Source: Patescibacteria group bacterium
Lineage (GTDB): Bacteria > Patescibacteriota > Patescibacteriia > 2-12-FULL-60-25
Length of the DNA stretch: 39,380 nucleotides
Direction of reading: 5' to 3'
NCBI GenBank assembly: GCA_022703155.1
Contig: JAKLEH010000006.1
Location: forward strand, 1 to 39,380
The translations under genes and the position numbers were made by a program. A model generated the notes under the pieces. It saw nothing but the letters and a program-made list of their open reading frames with translations. It did no database searches and was not told the DNA's origin. Shown here in pieces: positions 1 to 7,652 of the stretch (its first letter is position 1; every line of letters begins with the position of its first letter).

Positions 1-454
1 AGAATACGGAGCCGGTCAGGCGCGCCACGCCTTCGGCCGCGTCGTTATGCAGGATGGCCACGGCGAACGGCGATATGGCGCCCAAAAACAGACTGGGCAG
101 GAAAAACAAAACCACGGACGCGACCAAGGGGCCCGAGGTCAAGGAAAAACGCGGCGCCAGGACCGGCAAGGCCCACGTCTGGATGAATTCGATGGACAAT
201 ACGGACAGGCCGGCCGCCAGCACCAAACCGCAAATCCACGCGGCCGTGCCGTGTTTGTCGGCCAATCGCCCGCCCAAGTAGTAACCCAAACTTAAAGCGC
301 CCAAAACCGTGCCGATGACGCTGGAGGCCGTAAAAATCGTATTGCCGAAAAACGGGGACAGTACGCGCAAAGCCACGACTTCGACGACCAAAGAACACGC
401 GCCGGTAAAGAAAACCAGGGCGAGAATCAGGATTTTTTTGGTGCTTCTTTGCAT
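1..454 (-). CDS. Fused MFS/spermidine synthase-like membrane protein, N-terminal part
   Basis: The reading frame opens at the ATG at 454 and runs off the window, so only about 151 N-terminal residues are visible. They are strongly hydrophobic. The first helix carries a VVEVVALRVLSPFFG stretch, followed by SLGYYLGGRLADKHG. This is the pattern of the membrane half of fused MFS/spermidine-synthase proteins, where a short multi-helix domain precedes a polyamine aminopropyltransferase domain. The catalytic domain would lie outside the window, so activity cannot be judged. No clear Shine-Dalgarno sequence precedes the ATG. The gap upstream is filled by short tandem repeats. A plain MFS-like membrane protein is the main alternative. 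Confidence 0.75.
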   Translation of the reverse strand, partial: MQRSTKKILILALVFFTGACSLVVEVVALRVLSPFFGNTIFTASSVIGTVLGALSLGYYLGGRLADKHGTAAWICGLVLAAGLSVLSIEFIQTWALPVLAPRFSLTSGPLVASVVLFFLPSLFLGAISPFAVAILHNDAAEGVARLTGSVF

Positions 455-471
455 AATTTTTATGAATGGCC

Positions 472-594
472 AAATTCTAAATCGCAAGTTCCAAAGAAAT
501 TCTTCTCAAAGATTTTCTAAAACCCAAATTTGGAACTTGATCTCTCGTCCTCAATCCTTAATCTTTAGCCTTTAGTTTTTAGTCTTTGTTCCTT
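472..594. repeat. Inverted heptamer arrays between two genes
   Basis: A run of 7-bp units of type AAATTCT/AAGTTCC (472-499) faces a longer run of units of type GGAACTT/AGTCTTT (about 532-594) in the opposite orientation. The second run overlaps the last codons of the downstream transferase gene. It belongs to the window-wide family of short tandem arrays. Confidence 0.6.
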
Positions 595-1673
595 CTCTTC
601 ATTGCGTTTCCCGCCCACCATGAAGCCAAAAGCGTGAGCGAAGCCAGCGCCAGAACCAGAAAGATTTTGCCTTGGGTCTGCAAAAACAGGGCCGAAACGC
701 CGGCCGCGGCGCACGTGAGCCACAAGGCCCATACCACTTTGCCGTGCGGCAACCCCGCGCCCAACAGCCTGAAGTGCAAATGCGTATCCTTGTCGCCCGC
801 ATACCATTTGTGGCCCGAGAGGACGCGCCGCAAAACCACAAAGCCCACATCGAACAGCGGCACGGCCAAAACCGCAAGCGCGATGGCGATTTTGGCGCTC
901 GAAACGACGGACAAAAAACCCAGGCAAAAACCGGCCACGGTGGAACCGCCTTCGCCCAAAAACTGTTTGGCCGGATGCATGTTGCGCGGCAAAAAGCCCA
1001 AAAACGAACCGACCATGGCTGAAGCGAGCAAAACGCTGGACGGTTGGTAGTAGGCTGGCATGGCAGAAAGCGCACCCACCATGCTGGCGCCGATGACCGT
1101 GATGCCCGACACCAAACCATCCAAACCGTCAGAAATTTTTGTGGCGTAAACGGCCACCAATATCCACACGAAGGTCAAAGCGTCGCTCGGCAACACCAAT
1201 TTCCAAAACCCGACTGGGCGCCAGGTCCACCAATCCAAAAACCAAGCTTGAGCGGTTCCTGGATGCGTTATGTGGCCGATGGTCGTACCCGTGGCCACGA
1301 CGATCATGGCCGCTATAATCGGAAAAACCAAACTCTGCCATGGCTTAAGATCGTATTTGTCATCAAGCATGCCGCCGGCCGTCAGAACGGCTAAACCACA
1401 TAAAAATCCCACCAACTGCCACACGGTCACGCGGCTCGAGACCAACAATCCGGACGAAGCCATGGCAAGAACCAGAATAGCCAAAGTAATGGCAATGCCC
1501 GTCCCTCCCCACAACGGAATGGGCTTATCGTGGATTTTCCTTGCGCCGCGCGGAATATCCAAAGCCTTGTATTGAATGGCCAAAGAATAGCTTATCAACG
1601 AAAAAACATACGATAAAACCGCGCCAACAACAATTGTCGGCACGGCGCAAATGGCCAACAGCCCAAGCGTCAT
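579..1673 (-). CDS. Polyprenyl-phosphate sugar-1-phosphate transferase (WecA/TagO/MraY family)
   Basis: This integral membrane enzyme of about 364 residues would transfer a sugar-1-phosphate from a UDP-sugar to undecaprenyl phosphate, the first lipid-linked step of wall or surface polymer synthesis. Family motifs occur in order: DDKYD near residue 105, SDGLDGL near 182, FLGEGGST near 240 and a HLHFRL cytoplasmic motif near 299, among about ten hydrophobic helices. The usual FxGDxGS reads FLGEGGS, so an Asp is replaced by Glu. The ATG at 1673 lies 2 nt after the stop of the Clp-like gene; a TTG at 1679 would overlap that stop by 4 nt. Translational coupling in the same operon is likely. WecA/TagO-like use is favoured over MraY because of the HxHFRL motif. 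Confidence 0.88.
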   Translation of the reverse strand: MTLGLLAICAVPTIVVGAVLSYVFSLISYSLAIQYKALDIPRGARKIHDKPIPLWGGTGIAITLAILVLAMASSGLLVSSRVTVWQLVGFLCGLAVLTAGGMLDDKYDLKPWQSLVFPIIAAMIVVATGTTIGHITHPGTAQAWFLDWWTWRPVGFWKLVLPSDALTFVWILVAVYATKISDGLDGLVSGITVIGASMVGALSAMPAYYQPSSVLLASAMVGSFLGFLPRNMHPAKQFLGEGGSTVAGFCLGFLSVVSSAKIAIALAVLAVPLFDVGFVVLRRVLSGHKWYAGDKDTHLHFRLLGAGLPHGKVVWALWLTCAAAGVSALFLQTQGKIFLVLALASLTLLASWWAGNAMKRRNKD

Positions 1674-1675
1674 AA

Positions 1676-4393
1676 TCAACCCAAAGTATCAGGTGCGGGC
1701 TCTACGCTCAAGGAGCCGTCTGCGTTAAGCACTATGGTGTCGTGGCGTTGGACGCTTTTGCGCAACAACATGTCGGCCAAGTTGGTTTCCAAACGGTCCT
1801 GCAACACGCGACGCAAGGGCCGGGCGCCGAACAGCGGATCGAAACCCGCGTCGGCCAAAGCTTCCACGGCAACGTCGTCGGCGCGGAAATAAATGCCTTT
1901 GTCCTCCAGCATTTTGGCCGTTTTGTTGACCAGTAGCCAAGCGATTTGCACCACTTCGTCGCGGGTCAACGGCTTGAACACAATCACCCCGTCGAAACGG
2001 TTCAGGAACTCGGGACGGAAGATGCCTTTGAGTTCGCGTTCGAGCAAAGCCGTCTTGATGCGCTCCATGCTTTGGCCTTCGGACACCGCGTTTTGGATGA
2101 AACCCGTGCCCGCGTTTGAGGTCATGATCACGATGGTGTTGGTGAAGTCGATGGTGCGGCCCACGCCGTCGGTCAGGCGGCCGTCGTCCATGACCTGCAG
2201 GAACAGGGTCAAAATGTCCGGATGGGCTTTTTCGATTTCGTCGCACAACACTATGGTGAACGGTTTTTTGCGCACGGCTTCGGTCAACAAACCGCCGCGT
2301 TCGTCGCCCGGATGCCCGATCATGCGCGCGATCGAGCTCTTGTCCTGGTATTCGGACATGTCCAAACGCACCATGGCCGCGTCGTCTCCAAAATATTGTT
2401 CAGCCAAGGTTTTGGCCATCTCGGTTTTGCCTACGCCCGTGGGTCCCAGGAACAAGAAGTTGGCGATGGGCCTTTTGCCCTCGCGCAATTCGGCGCGGGC
2501 GCGGCGGATGGCGCGCGACACCGCGACCACGGCTTCGTCCTGCCCCACCACGCGGCCATGCATGCGTGTTTCCAGGTTCAAAAGCTTTTCCGATTCTTCG
2601 GACGATACCATCTCCACCGGGATGTTGGTCTTGTCGTGCACGATTTTGGCCACGTCGTCCGCGCTTACGAAGGTGCCTTCGCCGCGCTGTTTGCGCGCCA
2701 AAACCGCCGCTTCCCTCATGACCATGAGCGCATTTTGCGGCGCGGCCGTGTCATGCAAGTAACGCGTGGCCAATTGAGTTGCTTTTTCGATAGACGCGTA
2801 CGAGAGGAACACGCGGTTTTGGTATTCGATGGACGCGGCTTTGGCCATTAGCACATGGACCGTCTGTTCCGCGTCGGCTTCCTTGACTTCGACTTTGATG
2901 AGTTTTTTGCCTAAACTGCGGCGCTCGAGATACTGCGACCAAGCTTGGGGCGTGGTCGTGGCCACAACCAGGCAATAACCTTTGTCCAATTCGCTGGCCA
3001 AAGTTTCGGCCAAATCCATGGGACCGGAACCGCTGCCCACCAACGCCTCAATGCCGTATAGCGCCAATACTATGTTGCCCGAAACGCCGACTTCTTGAAG
3101 CATGGCCAGCAAACGCTCGGCCGCCAAACCCATATCGCCTGCGGCCACTACTTGCGCCAAATTCACGGACACCAGGCGCTTGTCGAACAAAATCGGCGGC
3201 ACGTCCTCTTCCACCATGCGGCGCGCCAGCTCCTCGAGCACGGCCTCTTTGCCCGCGCCCGCCTCCCCCACCAAAACCACGGAACGCAATCCGCCTTCGA
3301 GCGCGCGCATGAGCTCGTCCATGACCTTTTCGTTGCCGATCATGGGCATGAGATAGCCGTTGCGCGCCATGAGCGTCAGGTCTTGGCTGAACCTGTCCAA
3401 TAACGACGTTTGGACCGCGGTCATGGAACGGTTCATTACGGTCTTGGGTTTTAGCCGCGCCAAAGCCACGAAGCGCTCGTGGTCTTCCTTGAGTTTTTCC
3501 TGAAGCAGCACCCATTCGGCCACGTGCAGCACGTGCGCGGCCTGGAAACCCAATTTGTCCAACAGATCCTGCATCTTTTGGCTCTCTAAAAACGCTTGCA
3601 CGAAAATTTCCATGGCCGTCACGTGTTTGCGGTGCGCTTCGTCGGCCAAAGCGAAAGACGCGGCCAAGGCGCGCTTGGCTTCGCGGGAAAACGTGATGGG
3701 CGGTTTGCCGGCCGGCGCCAACAACAACAGGCGCACCAAATCGCTCTTGACGCTTTCGAACCGCATGCCCAACCGCGCCATGAACAATCCGCCCGAACGT
3801 CCGGAAAGCGCGGCCGCGAACAGCAAATCGGGCGTGATTTCGATGCGGCCCAACTCTTTGGCCAACAAATAGGCGGCCTCAACCGTCTCCATGGCTTCGA
3901 CCGAAAAATACGGCGCCACGTCCAAGGCCACGTTGGCCGGGCTGGGTTTCTTGTTTTCGTCTTTGCGCAACCAATGCGGCAAATATTTGGCCTGGCCCGT
4001 GAATTCGCTCAAGCGAAAAATGAAAAACGCGGCCAAGACGACGCCTAGGTAAAACACGGTCACGAACCAATGCCCGATCGTCCAAAATTCCACGGTCTGT
4101 ACGGCTTCGAGGCTGTAATGGTTGACTACGTTCCACAAAAATACGGCCAAACACGCGATGATGCCGACCATGACCAACAGATGCAAGGCGGCGTTGATTT
4201 TGATGCGCAATTTGCGGATGGCGATGGTGAAGTCGTCGACCAACGTGTTCCAGACCAAAAAACCGTCGCTTGTGGGTATGCCCACGCCCGCGCCATGGCA
4301 CATGTGGCACGAGGCCGAGGCCCGCGAATCCGCGCCGCACGCCGAACACACCACGGCTTCCGGAACTTGCGGCAAACTTGAAGCGTTGGGCAT
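1676..4393 (-). CDS. Membrane-anchored ClpC-like double AAA+ ATPase with degenerate first ATPase domain
   Basis: A 905-residue protein. It has an N-terminal four-Cys zinc ribbon (Cys 16, 19, 29, 32), two hydrophobic helices (about 70-92 and 105-127), a Clp-N-like helical repeat (about 160-295), and two AAA+ modules. The second module is well formed: P-loop GPTGVGKT at 650-657, Walker B LCDE at 716-719, a TSN sensor and a GARPLRR sensor-2. The first is degraded: its P-loop ends in GKE (376-383) and its Walker B reads LALYGIE where ClpC has LFIDEIH. The D1 pore-loop motif KYRG is missing, and in D2 the usual GYVG loop is shortened to HPGDERGG. ATP-driven remodelling of protein at the membrane is inferred, but standard ClpP-coupled threading is doubtful. 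It is the middle gene of a three-gene operon. Confidence 0.85.
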   Translation of the reverse strand: MPNASSLPQVPEAVVCSACGADSRASASCHMCHGAGVGIPTSDGFLVWNTLVDDFTIAIRKLRIKINAALHLLVMVGIIACLAVFLWNVVNHYSLEAVQTVEFWTIGHWFVTVFYLGVVLAAFFIFRLSEFTGQAKYLPHWLRKDENKKPSPANVALDVAPYFSVEAMETVEAAYLLAKELGRIEITPDLLFAAALSGRSGGLFMARLGMRFESVKSDLVRLLLLAPAGKPPITFSREAKRALAASFALADEAHRKHVTAMEIFVQAFLESQKMQDLLDKLGFQAAHVLHVAEWVLLQEKLKEDHERFVALARLKPKTVMNRSMTAVQTSLLDRFSQDLTLMARNGYLMPMIGNEKVMDELMRALEGGLRSVVLVGEAGAGKEAVLEELARRMVEEDVPPILFDKRLVSVNLAQVVAAGDMGLAAERLLAMLQEVGVSGNIVLALYGIEALVGSGSGPMDLAETLASELDKGYCLVVATTTPQAWSQYLERRSLGKKLIKVEVKEADAEQTVHVLMAKAASIEYQNRVFLSYASIEKATQLATRYLHDTAAPQNALMVMREAAVLARKQRGEGTFVSADDVAKIVHDKTNIPVEMVSSEESEKLLNLETRMHGRVVGQDEAVVAVSRAIRRARAELREGKRPIANFLFLGPTGVGKTEMAKTLAEQYFGDDAAMVRLDMSEYQDKSSIARMIGHPGDERGGLLTEAVRKKPFTIVLCDEIEKAHPDILTLFLQVMDDGRLTDGVGRTIDFTNTIVIMTSNAGTGFIQNAVSEGQSMERIKTALLERELKGIFRPEFLNRFDGVIVFKPLTRDEVVQIAWLLVNKTAKMLEDKGIYFRADDVAVEALADAGFDPLFGARPLRRVLQDRLETNLADMLLRKSVQRHDTIVLNADGSLSVEPAPDTLG

Positions 4394-4396
4394 ACG

Positions 4397-4795
4397 TCAA
4401 CGGAGCGTGGGCACTTGCTGCACGAAAGTGCCGTAAATTATGTTTTGCAACGCCAACACCAAAGCCAAAGGCGGCACCACGCACCAGCAAACGACCAAAA
4501 ACGCGTAAGCCAAGCCCTCGAGAACCAAGCCGAGGGAACGGCCTATGATGACCACGAAACGCATCCAAATGCTGACCAACCTGCCGCCCCAATCGTATTG
4601 CGCGTACATGGGTACGAAAAAATTCCTGACCCATAAGCCGATGGCGTATTGTCGCCGACGGTAGTTTATGCCCTCCACGCACCACACGATCATGTTCTTG
4701 AGTCCCGTGGTGTACCACCATACCGGAAACCACACCACGCTGCCGATCAAATCGACGAACACCAACCGCGCGAGCGCCCCCGTGCGCTGCATCAT
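4397..4795 (-). CDS. Small integral membrane protein, first gene of the Clp-like operon
   Basis: The 132-residue protein is rich in Trp, Val and Leu, with about three hydrophobic helices and no catalytic motif that I recognise. Its stop lies 3 nt before the start of the Clp-like ATPase, so the two are surely co-transcribed and it may be a membrane partner of that ATPase (inference). I chose the ATG at 4795, followed directly by a second ATG at 4792, over an upstream ATG at 4819. A strong -10 box (TATACT) sits between the two, so the upstream ATG would lie outside the transcript. Confidence 0.7.
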   Translation of the reverse strand: MMQRTGALARLVFVDLIGSVVWFPVWWYTTGLKNMIVWCVEGINYRRRQYAIGLWVRNFFVPMYAQYDWGGRLVSIWMRFVVIIGRSLGLVLEGLAYAFLVVCWCVVPPLALVLALQNIIYGTFVQQVPTLR

Positions 4796-4805
4796 ATGTA
4801 GATTA

Positions 4806-4814
4806 AGTATAGCA
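4806..4814 (-). promoter_or_regulatory. Extended -10 promoter of the Clp-like operon
   Basis: TGCTATACT reads on the minus strand and ends 10 nt before the ATG at 4795. The expected start of transcription therefore falls at or a few bases before the start codon, without room for a Shine-Dalgarno sequence. No good -35 box is visible, which is normal for an extended -10 promoter. Confidence 0.6.
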
Positions 4815-4828
4815 GACATGGAACGCAG

Positions 4829-4903
4829 TCGGAAGTCGGATGTCGTTTTTCAGGAAGTCGAAATGATTCGACTACCGATTTGATGACCTCCGACTTCCGA
4901 TCT
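4829..4903. repeat. Inverted heptamer arrays
   Basis: Units of type CGGAAGT (about 4829-4845) face units of type TCCGACT (about 4888-4903), which are the reverse complement, across a 40-nt spacer. They sit between the end of the ftsL unit and the promoter of the Clp-like operon. Confidence 0.5.
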
Positions 4904-4917
4904 GATTTTTGCGCGCA

Positions 4918-4949
4918 TAAAAAACTCCCCCGAAAACGCGCATCGGGGG
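4918..4949 (-). terminator. Terminator after the mraZ-rsmH-ftsL unit
   Basis: On the minus strand a CCCCCG/CGGGGG stem with an 11-nt loop is followed by AG and a run of T. It ends the short division-cluster transcript. The 5029-4950 gap is AT-rich and also contains a CCGCGCC/GGCGCGG hairpin right after the ftsL stop. Confidence 0.75.
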
Positions 4950-5028
4950 AATTCGCGAACTTGTTTGATTTTTTTGTATTTTATATTTTTTGTTTTTTCC
5001 GTGTCCGCGCCAATGGTCTGGGCGCGGA

Positions 5029-5415
5029 TTAGCGGCGTGCGTAAGCGTATGCGGCCGGACTCACGAATTGGGGTTTATCCATGGGGACCAAGCCCAATTC
5101 CTGGGCCCGATTGGTCATTTTTTGCAACGATTCAGACCGCGCGACCGCGTCTTCCTGTTCGTTGATGTCGCGCTGCAGCTGTTCCACTTGGCGTTCCAGA
5201 GTCTGCAACCTGTCGCTGCGCGGCGCGGCTTGCGTGACTTGCGTGACGTACAGGCCGGCTAAAGCCAGCCACACCACGCACGAAACCAAACTCCAAGCTA
5301 CGATGCCTTGCGGGATCTGTCTTCCAATCGGCCCTTTGAAGCCGAAGCGTGCATGGGGACGTGTCATGGCGAGCGCGTAGAGACGCGACATATTTATTTG
5401 CTTGGTTTTGGTCAT
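5029..5415 (-). CDS. ftsL: FtsL-like cell-division protein
   Basis: A 128-residue bitopic protein with a basic N-terminus, one membrane helix at about 38-60, then a coiled coil of about 40 residues (LQTLERQVEQLQRD). This is the architecture of FtsL/DivIC septum proteins, which link the divisome to peptidoglycan synthesis. Sequence identity is too weak for a firm family call, so the name rests mostly on its place directly after rsmH in the mraZ-rsmH-ftsL order. No ftsI follows; a terminator ends the unit. The start is uncertain: Met codons at positions 1, 9 and 17 are possible, and none has a strong Shine-Dalgarno sequence. Confidence 0.7.
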   Translation of the reverse strand: MTKTKQINMSRLYALAMTRPHARFGFKGPIGRQIPQGIVAWSLVSCVVWLALAGLYVTQVTQAAPRSDRLQTLERQVEQLQRDINEQEDAVARSESLQKMTNRAQELGLVPMDKPQFVSPAAYAYARR

Positions 5416-5462
5416 TAATCCCGCACGATTTTAGTGCGGAACCGCTTAACGTCGATTGGCCG

Positions 5463-6365
5463 TTAGGCGTTTTTTGTTGCGATGCGCAGCTTGGCGCTGC
5501 GGGCGCGGGGATTGATGGCGACTTCCTCCGCGCCTGGCACAATGGGTTTTTTGCTGACCGTTGCGTTTGGGTATTGTTTGAATGTTTGTTTGACGATGCG
5601 GTCTTCGAGCGAATGGAACGAGACGACCGCGATGTTTCCGCCCGGAGCCAGTACGTCCCAGGCGTCGCGCAGGGCGATTTTCAGGTTGGCCAATTCGTCG
5701 TTAACCGCGATACGCAGAGCTTGGAAGGTTTTGGTCGCGGGGTGGATTCGGGTTTTGGCACGGATGCCGGACGGAACCGACCCCGCGACAACCTCAGATA
5801 AATCCATGGTGCTGCGTATGGGTTGAATGCGTCGCCGTTTCACGATGGCGTTCGCGATACGGGCCGCAAAGCGTTCTTCGCCATAGGTCCGGAGCAAATC
5901 CACGAGTTCGCGTTCATTCCACCTGTTCACGATGTCTTCGGCAGTCAAGCCGTCTTCGTTGGCTTGGGGCCCGAGCCGCATGTCGAGCGGCCCGTCAATT
6001 TGGAACGACAGCCCTTTGGACGGGTCTGCAAGTTCGTCGGACGAAAGCCCGAGGTCGAACACGATGCCGTCACAGGGCGCGAAATCGTTGTCTTGCGCCA
6101 CTGACCGTAGGTTTTTAAAGTTGGTTTCAACTAACGTCCACCGGTGCCCGTAGAGTTTTTGCCGTTCGCGCGCGCGGTCCAGAGCGTGTGGGTCCAGGTC
6201 CAATGAGAGTACCCGACCGTCGGGAGACGATCCTTCGAGGAGCGCTTCCGAGTACGTCGCCCCGCCCAAGGTGGCGTCGATATAACGTCCTCCGGGGCGC
6301 GGTTTGATGGCGTCGATGGTCTCATGGTCCATGACGGCCACGTGCGAGCTGGTTAGGTTGCTCAT
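5463..6365 (-). CDS. rsmH: 16S rRNA m4C1402 methyltransferase RsmH
   Basis: RsmH methylates N4 of C1402 in the decoding centre of 16S rRNA using S-adenosylmethionine. The 300-residue protein has the SAM-binding start DATLGGATYSEALL, then LDLDPHA, the DGIVFDLGLSSDEL segment and the C-terminal NPRARSAKLR motif of the family. The glycine-rich loop reads GGATYS where most homologues have GGGGHS. I chose the ATG at 6365, which overlaps the mraZ stop as ATGA, over an upstream in-frame ATG at 6437, because RsmH proteins begin about this far before the SAM motif and the overlap fits translational coupling. Confidence 0.95.
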   Translation of the reverse strand: MSNLTSSHVAVMDHETIDAIKPRPGGRYIDATLGGATYSEALLEGSSPDGRVLSLDLDPHALDRARERQKLYGHRWTLVETNFKNLRSVAQDNDFAPCDGIVFDLGLSSDELADPSKGLSFQIDGPLDMRLGPQANEDGLTAEDIVNRWNERELVDLLRTYGEERFAARIANAIVKRRRIQPIRSTMDLSEVVAGSVPSGIRAKTRIHPATKTFQALRIAVNDELANLKIALRDAWDVLAPGGNIAVVSFHSLEDRIVKQTFKQYPNATVSKKPIVPGAEEVAINPRARSAKLRIATKNA

Positions 6366-6793
6366 AGTCCTGCGGGGCCGAGCCGTTCGGCGATCTGGTC
6401 GCCTGCGGCTTCGGTCCTGGTCACATAATCTTGCCAAGCGTCTTCATCCCAAATTTCTAGCCGATCGTACAATCCAGATATCACCGTCCTTTTTTGGAGA
6501 TTGGCGTATGTGCGCAAATACTCCGGGACGGTTATGCGTCCAGATCTGTCGATCGTGACTTCCATGGCGCCGGCGAGCATGAGACGGGCGAACGCGCGGG
6601 TATCCGCTTGTGAAAGCGGCAAGGCGGCAATCTTGGCCGCCAAGGACTTCCACTGTTCCTTTGGGTAAAGGAAAAGCGTATGGTCAAGCCCGCGCGTCAC
6701 CACTGCTCCTTCTTGCAACGCGGTGCGATAGCCAATCGGTATGGACAGCCGCCCCTTATCGTCCAATGTATAGTGATATTCACCTAGAAACAT
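6362..6793 (-). CDS. mraZ: Transcriptional regulator MraZ
   Basis: MraZ is an AbrB-like DNA-binding protein that represses its own division-cluster operon. The 143-residue product carries two MraZ repeats: an N-terminal FLGEYHYTLDDKGRLSIP and a second one near residue 80 with ITVPEYLRTYA. Length is typical. A GGGGG-type Shine-Dalgarno sequence lies about 9 nt before the ATG. The gene leads the mraZ-rsmH-ftsL transcript. Its binding repeats are visible in the long 5' leader (see the operator entry), so autoregulation is very likely. Confidence 0.96.
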   Translation of the reverse strand: MFLGEYHYTLDDKGRLSIPIGYRTALQEGAVVTRGLDHTLFLYPKEQWKSLAAKIAALPLSQADTRAFARLMLAGAMEVTIDRSGRITVPEYLRTYANLQKRTVISGLYDRLEIWDEDAWQDYVTRTEAAGDQIAERLGPAGL

Positions 6794-6915
6794 ATAGATG
6801 AACCCCCTGTCCGAATTTATGTTTTGGTATTTGGGTTCATCCCAGCATTCCGCGCGAAACGGAATAAAAAACGTGGGACAGCTGCCGCAAAATCGGTATC
6901 ACGGCAAACTTCTCT

Positions 6916-6941
6916 TCCCACTAATCCCCACTTAACCCCAT
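6916..6941 (-). promoter_or_regulatory. MraZ operator: TGGGR repeats with 10-bp period
   Basis: Read on the minus strand, three TGGG(G/A) boxes occur exactly 10 bp apart (6940-6936, 6930-6926, 6920-6916). Another TGGGG box sits in the same phase at 6980-6976. MraZ is known to bind GTGGG-type direct repeats with 5-bp spacers in mraZ promoters. The boxes start right at the -10 box, so bound MraZ would block transcription start or promoter escape. Confidence 0.85.
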
Positions 6942-6968
6942 TCTATGCCACATTCACCCTCAGGTCAA
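6940..6968 (-). promoter_or_regulatory. mraZ promoter
   Basis: Minus strand: -35 TTGACC (6968-6963), 17-bp spacer, -10 TAGAAT (6945-6940). This predicts a leader of about 140 nt before mraZ. The rest of the 6794-7180 gap holds the MraZ boxes, heptamer repeats and a terminator; I see no gene in it. Confidence 0.75.
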
Positions 6969-7077
6969 CTCTCTCCCCCACTTCAAACCACATCACAACC
7001 CAGCCAAATTGACGTTCTATTTTTGTTTCAATGTGTATAAACATAAGTCGTTAATCATGACTCAAAGGTTGATTTTG

Positions 7078-7126
7078 ACCAACGACCACAGACTTTCGAC
7101 TTCCGACCATCGACCGTCGATCATCG
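7078..7126. repeat. Heptamer array upstream of the mraZ promoter
   Basis: Seven successive 7-bp units of the form ACYNNCG (for example ACTTTCG, ACCATCG, ACCGTCG), imperfect but in constant phase. Confidence 0.65.
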
Positions 7127-7138
7127 ACTAAAACAATG

Positions 7139-7159
7139 AAAAAAGCCCCTTTCGAGGCT
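7139..7159 (-). terminator. Terminator after the 7181-7531 gene
   Basis: Minus strand: stem AGCCTC/GGGGCT closed by a GAAA tetraloop, followed by six T. Confidence 0.8.
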
Positions 7160-7180
7160 CGTTGAGAGTAACGACCGTAA

Positions 7181-7531
7181 TCAGCGGCCGTAATGTTCGC
7201 GTTGGGCAACGGAAGCGGTGCGCAGCGCCTGTTCGTCCGGCTGAGTCAAGTAGCGAATCGGGTCGGTCCCCGGGCCAACTTCATGCCAGGCCATGTCCTG
7301 CGCCTGACCGCACTTCGCGTCATTCGACGTATCAAACGCCTGTGCGCTCTCTTTCCTGGCCCGCTCGAGCCTCATCTGGAACTCACCGTAGACCTCGGTG
7401 CCGTCAGCCTTGGGGTCAAGTCCCCTGGCCTTGCATACATGATCGAGCATTTCCCCGGCTTTTTGGGACATGCCCATCTCTTCGCAGATGCTGGCCACGG
7501 CCTGCTTGACCGTCATCTTAATTTTGGTCAT
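7181..7531 (-). CDS. Orphan soluble protein of 116 residues
   Basis: I do not recognise a family. The product is hydrophilic and charged, without a signal peptide or membrane helix. Its N-terminal part (VKQAVASICEEMGMSQKAGE) looks like short helices, and it has three Cys. Expression signals are clear: a consensus promoter (7587-7615), a GGGAG Shine-Dalgarno sequence close to the ATG, and a terminator just downstream. It is therefore a stand-alone gene. Function is unknown. Confidence 0.65.
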   Translation of the reverse strand: MTKIKMTVKQAVASICEEMGMSQKAGEMLDHVCKARGLDPKADGTEVYGEFQMRLERARKESAQAFDTSNDAKCGQAQDMAWHEVGPGTDPIRYLTQPDEQALRTASVAQREHYGR

Positions 7532-7586
7532 TTTTTCTCCCGCTCTTTTCGGCTATGTCGCGAAACGTGAAAAAGGGCAATGGTGT

Positions 7587-7615
7587 TTTATACACCGTCT
7601 CAACGTTTCTGTCAA
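7587..7615 (-). promoter_or_regulatory. Consensus sigma70-type promoter
   Basis: Minus strand: -35 TTGACA (7615-7610), 17-bp spacer, -10 TATAAA (7592-7587). It drives the 7181-7531 gene and leaves a leader of about 50 nt. Confidence 0.8.
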
Positions 7616-7627
7616 GCGTCGCATGAC

Positions 7628-7652
7628 AAAAAAACGACGGGAATCCGTCGTT
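7628..7652 (-). terminator. Terminator overlapping the stop of the 7651-8245 gene
   Basis: Minus strand: stem AACGACGG/CCGTCGTT with loop ATTC, followed by seven T. The stem begins inside the stop codon. Confidence 0.8.

Noticed and set aside
5004-5026. CCGCGCC/GGCGCGG hairpin after ftsL as a terminator
   Set aside because: On the minus strand the stem is not followed by a T run; the better terminator is at 4918-4949.
6362-6365. Recoding of TGA (as Gly or Trp) known from some CPR lineages
   Set aside because: TGA ends conserved genes at the expected place (mraZ, the Clp-like gene), so the standard bacterial code is used.
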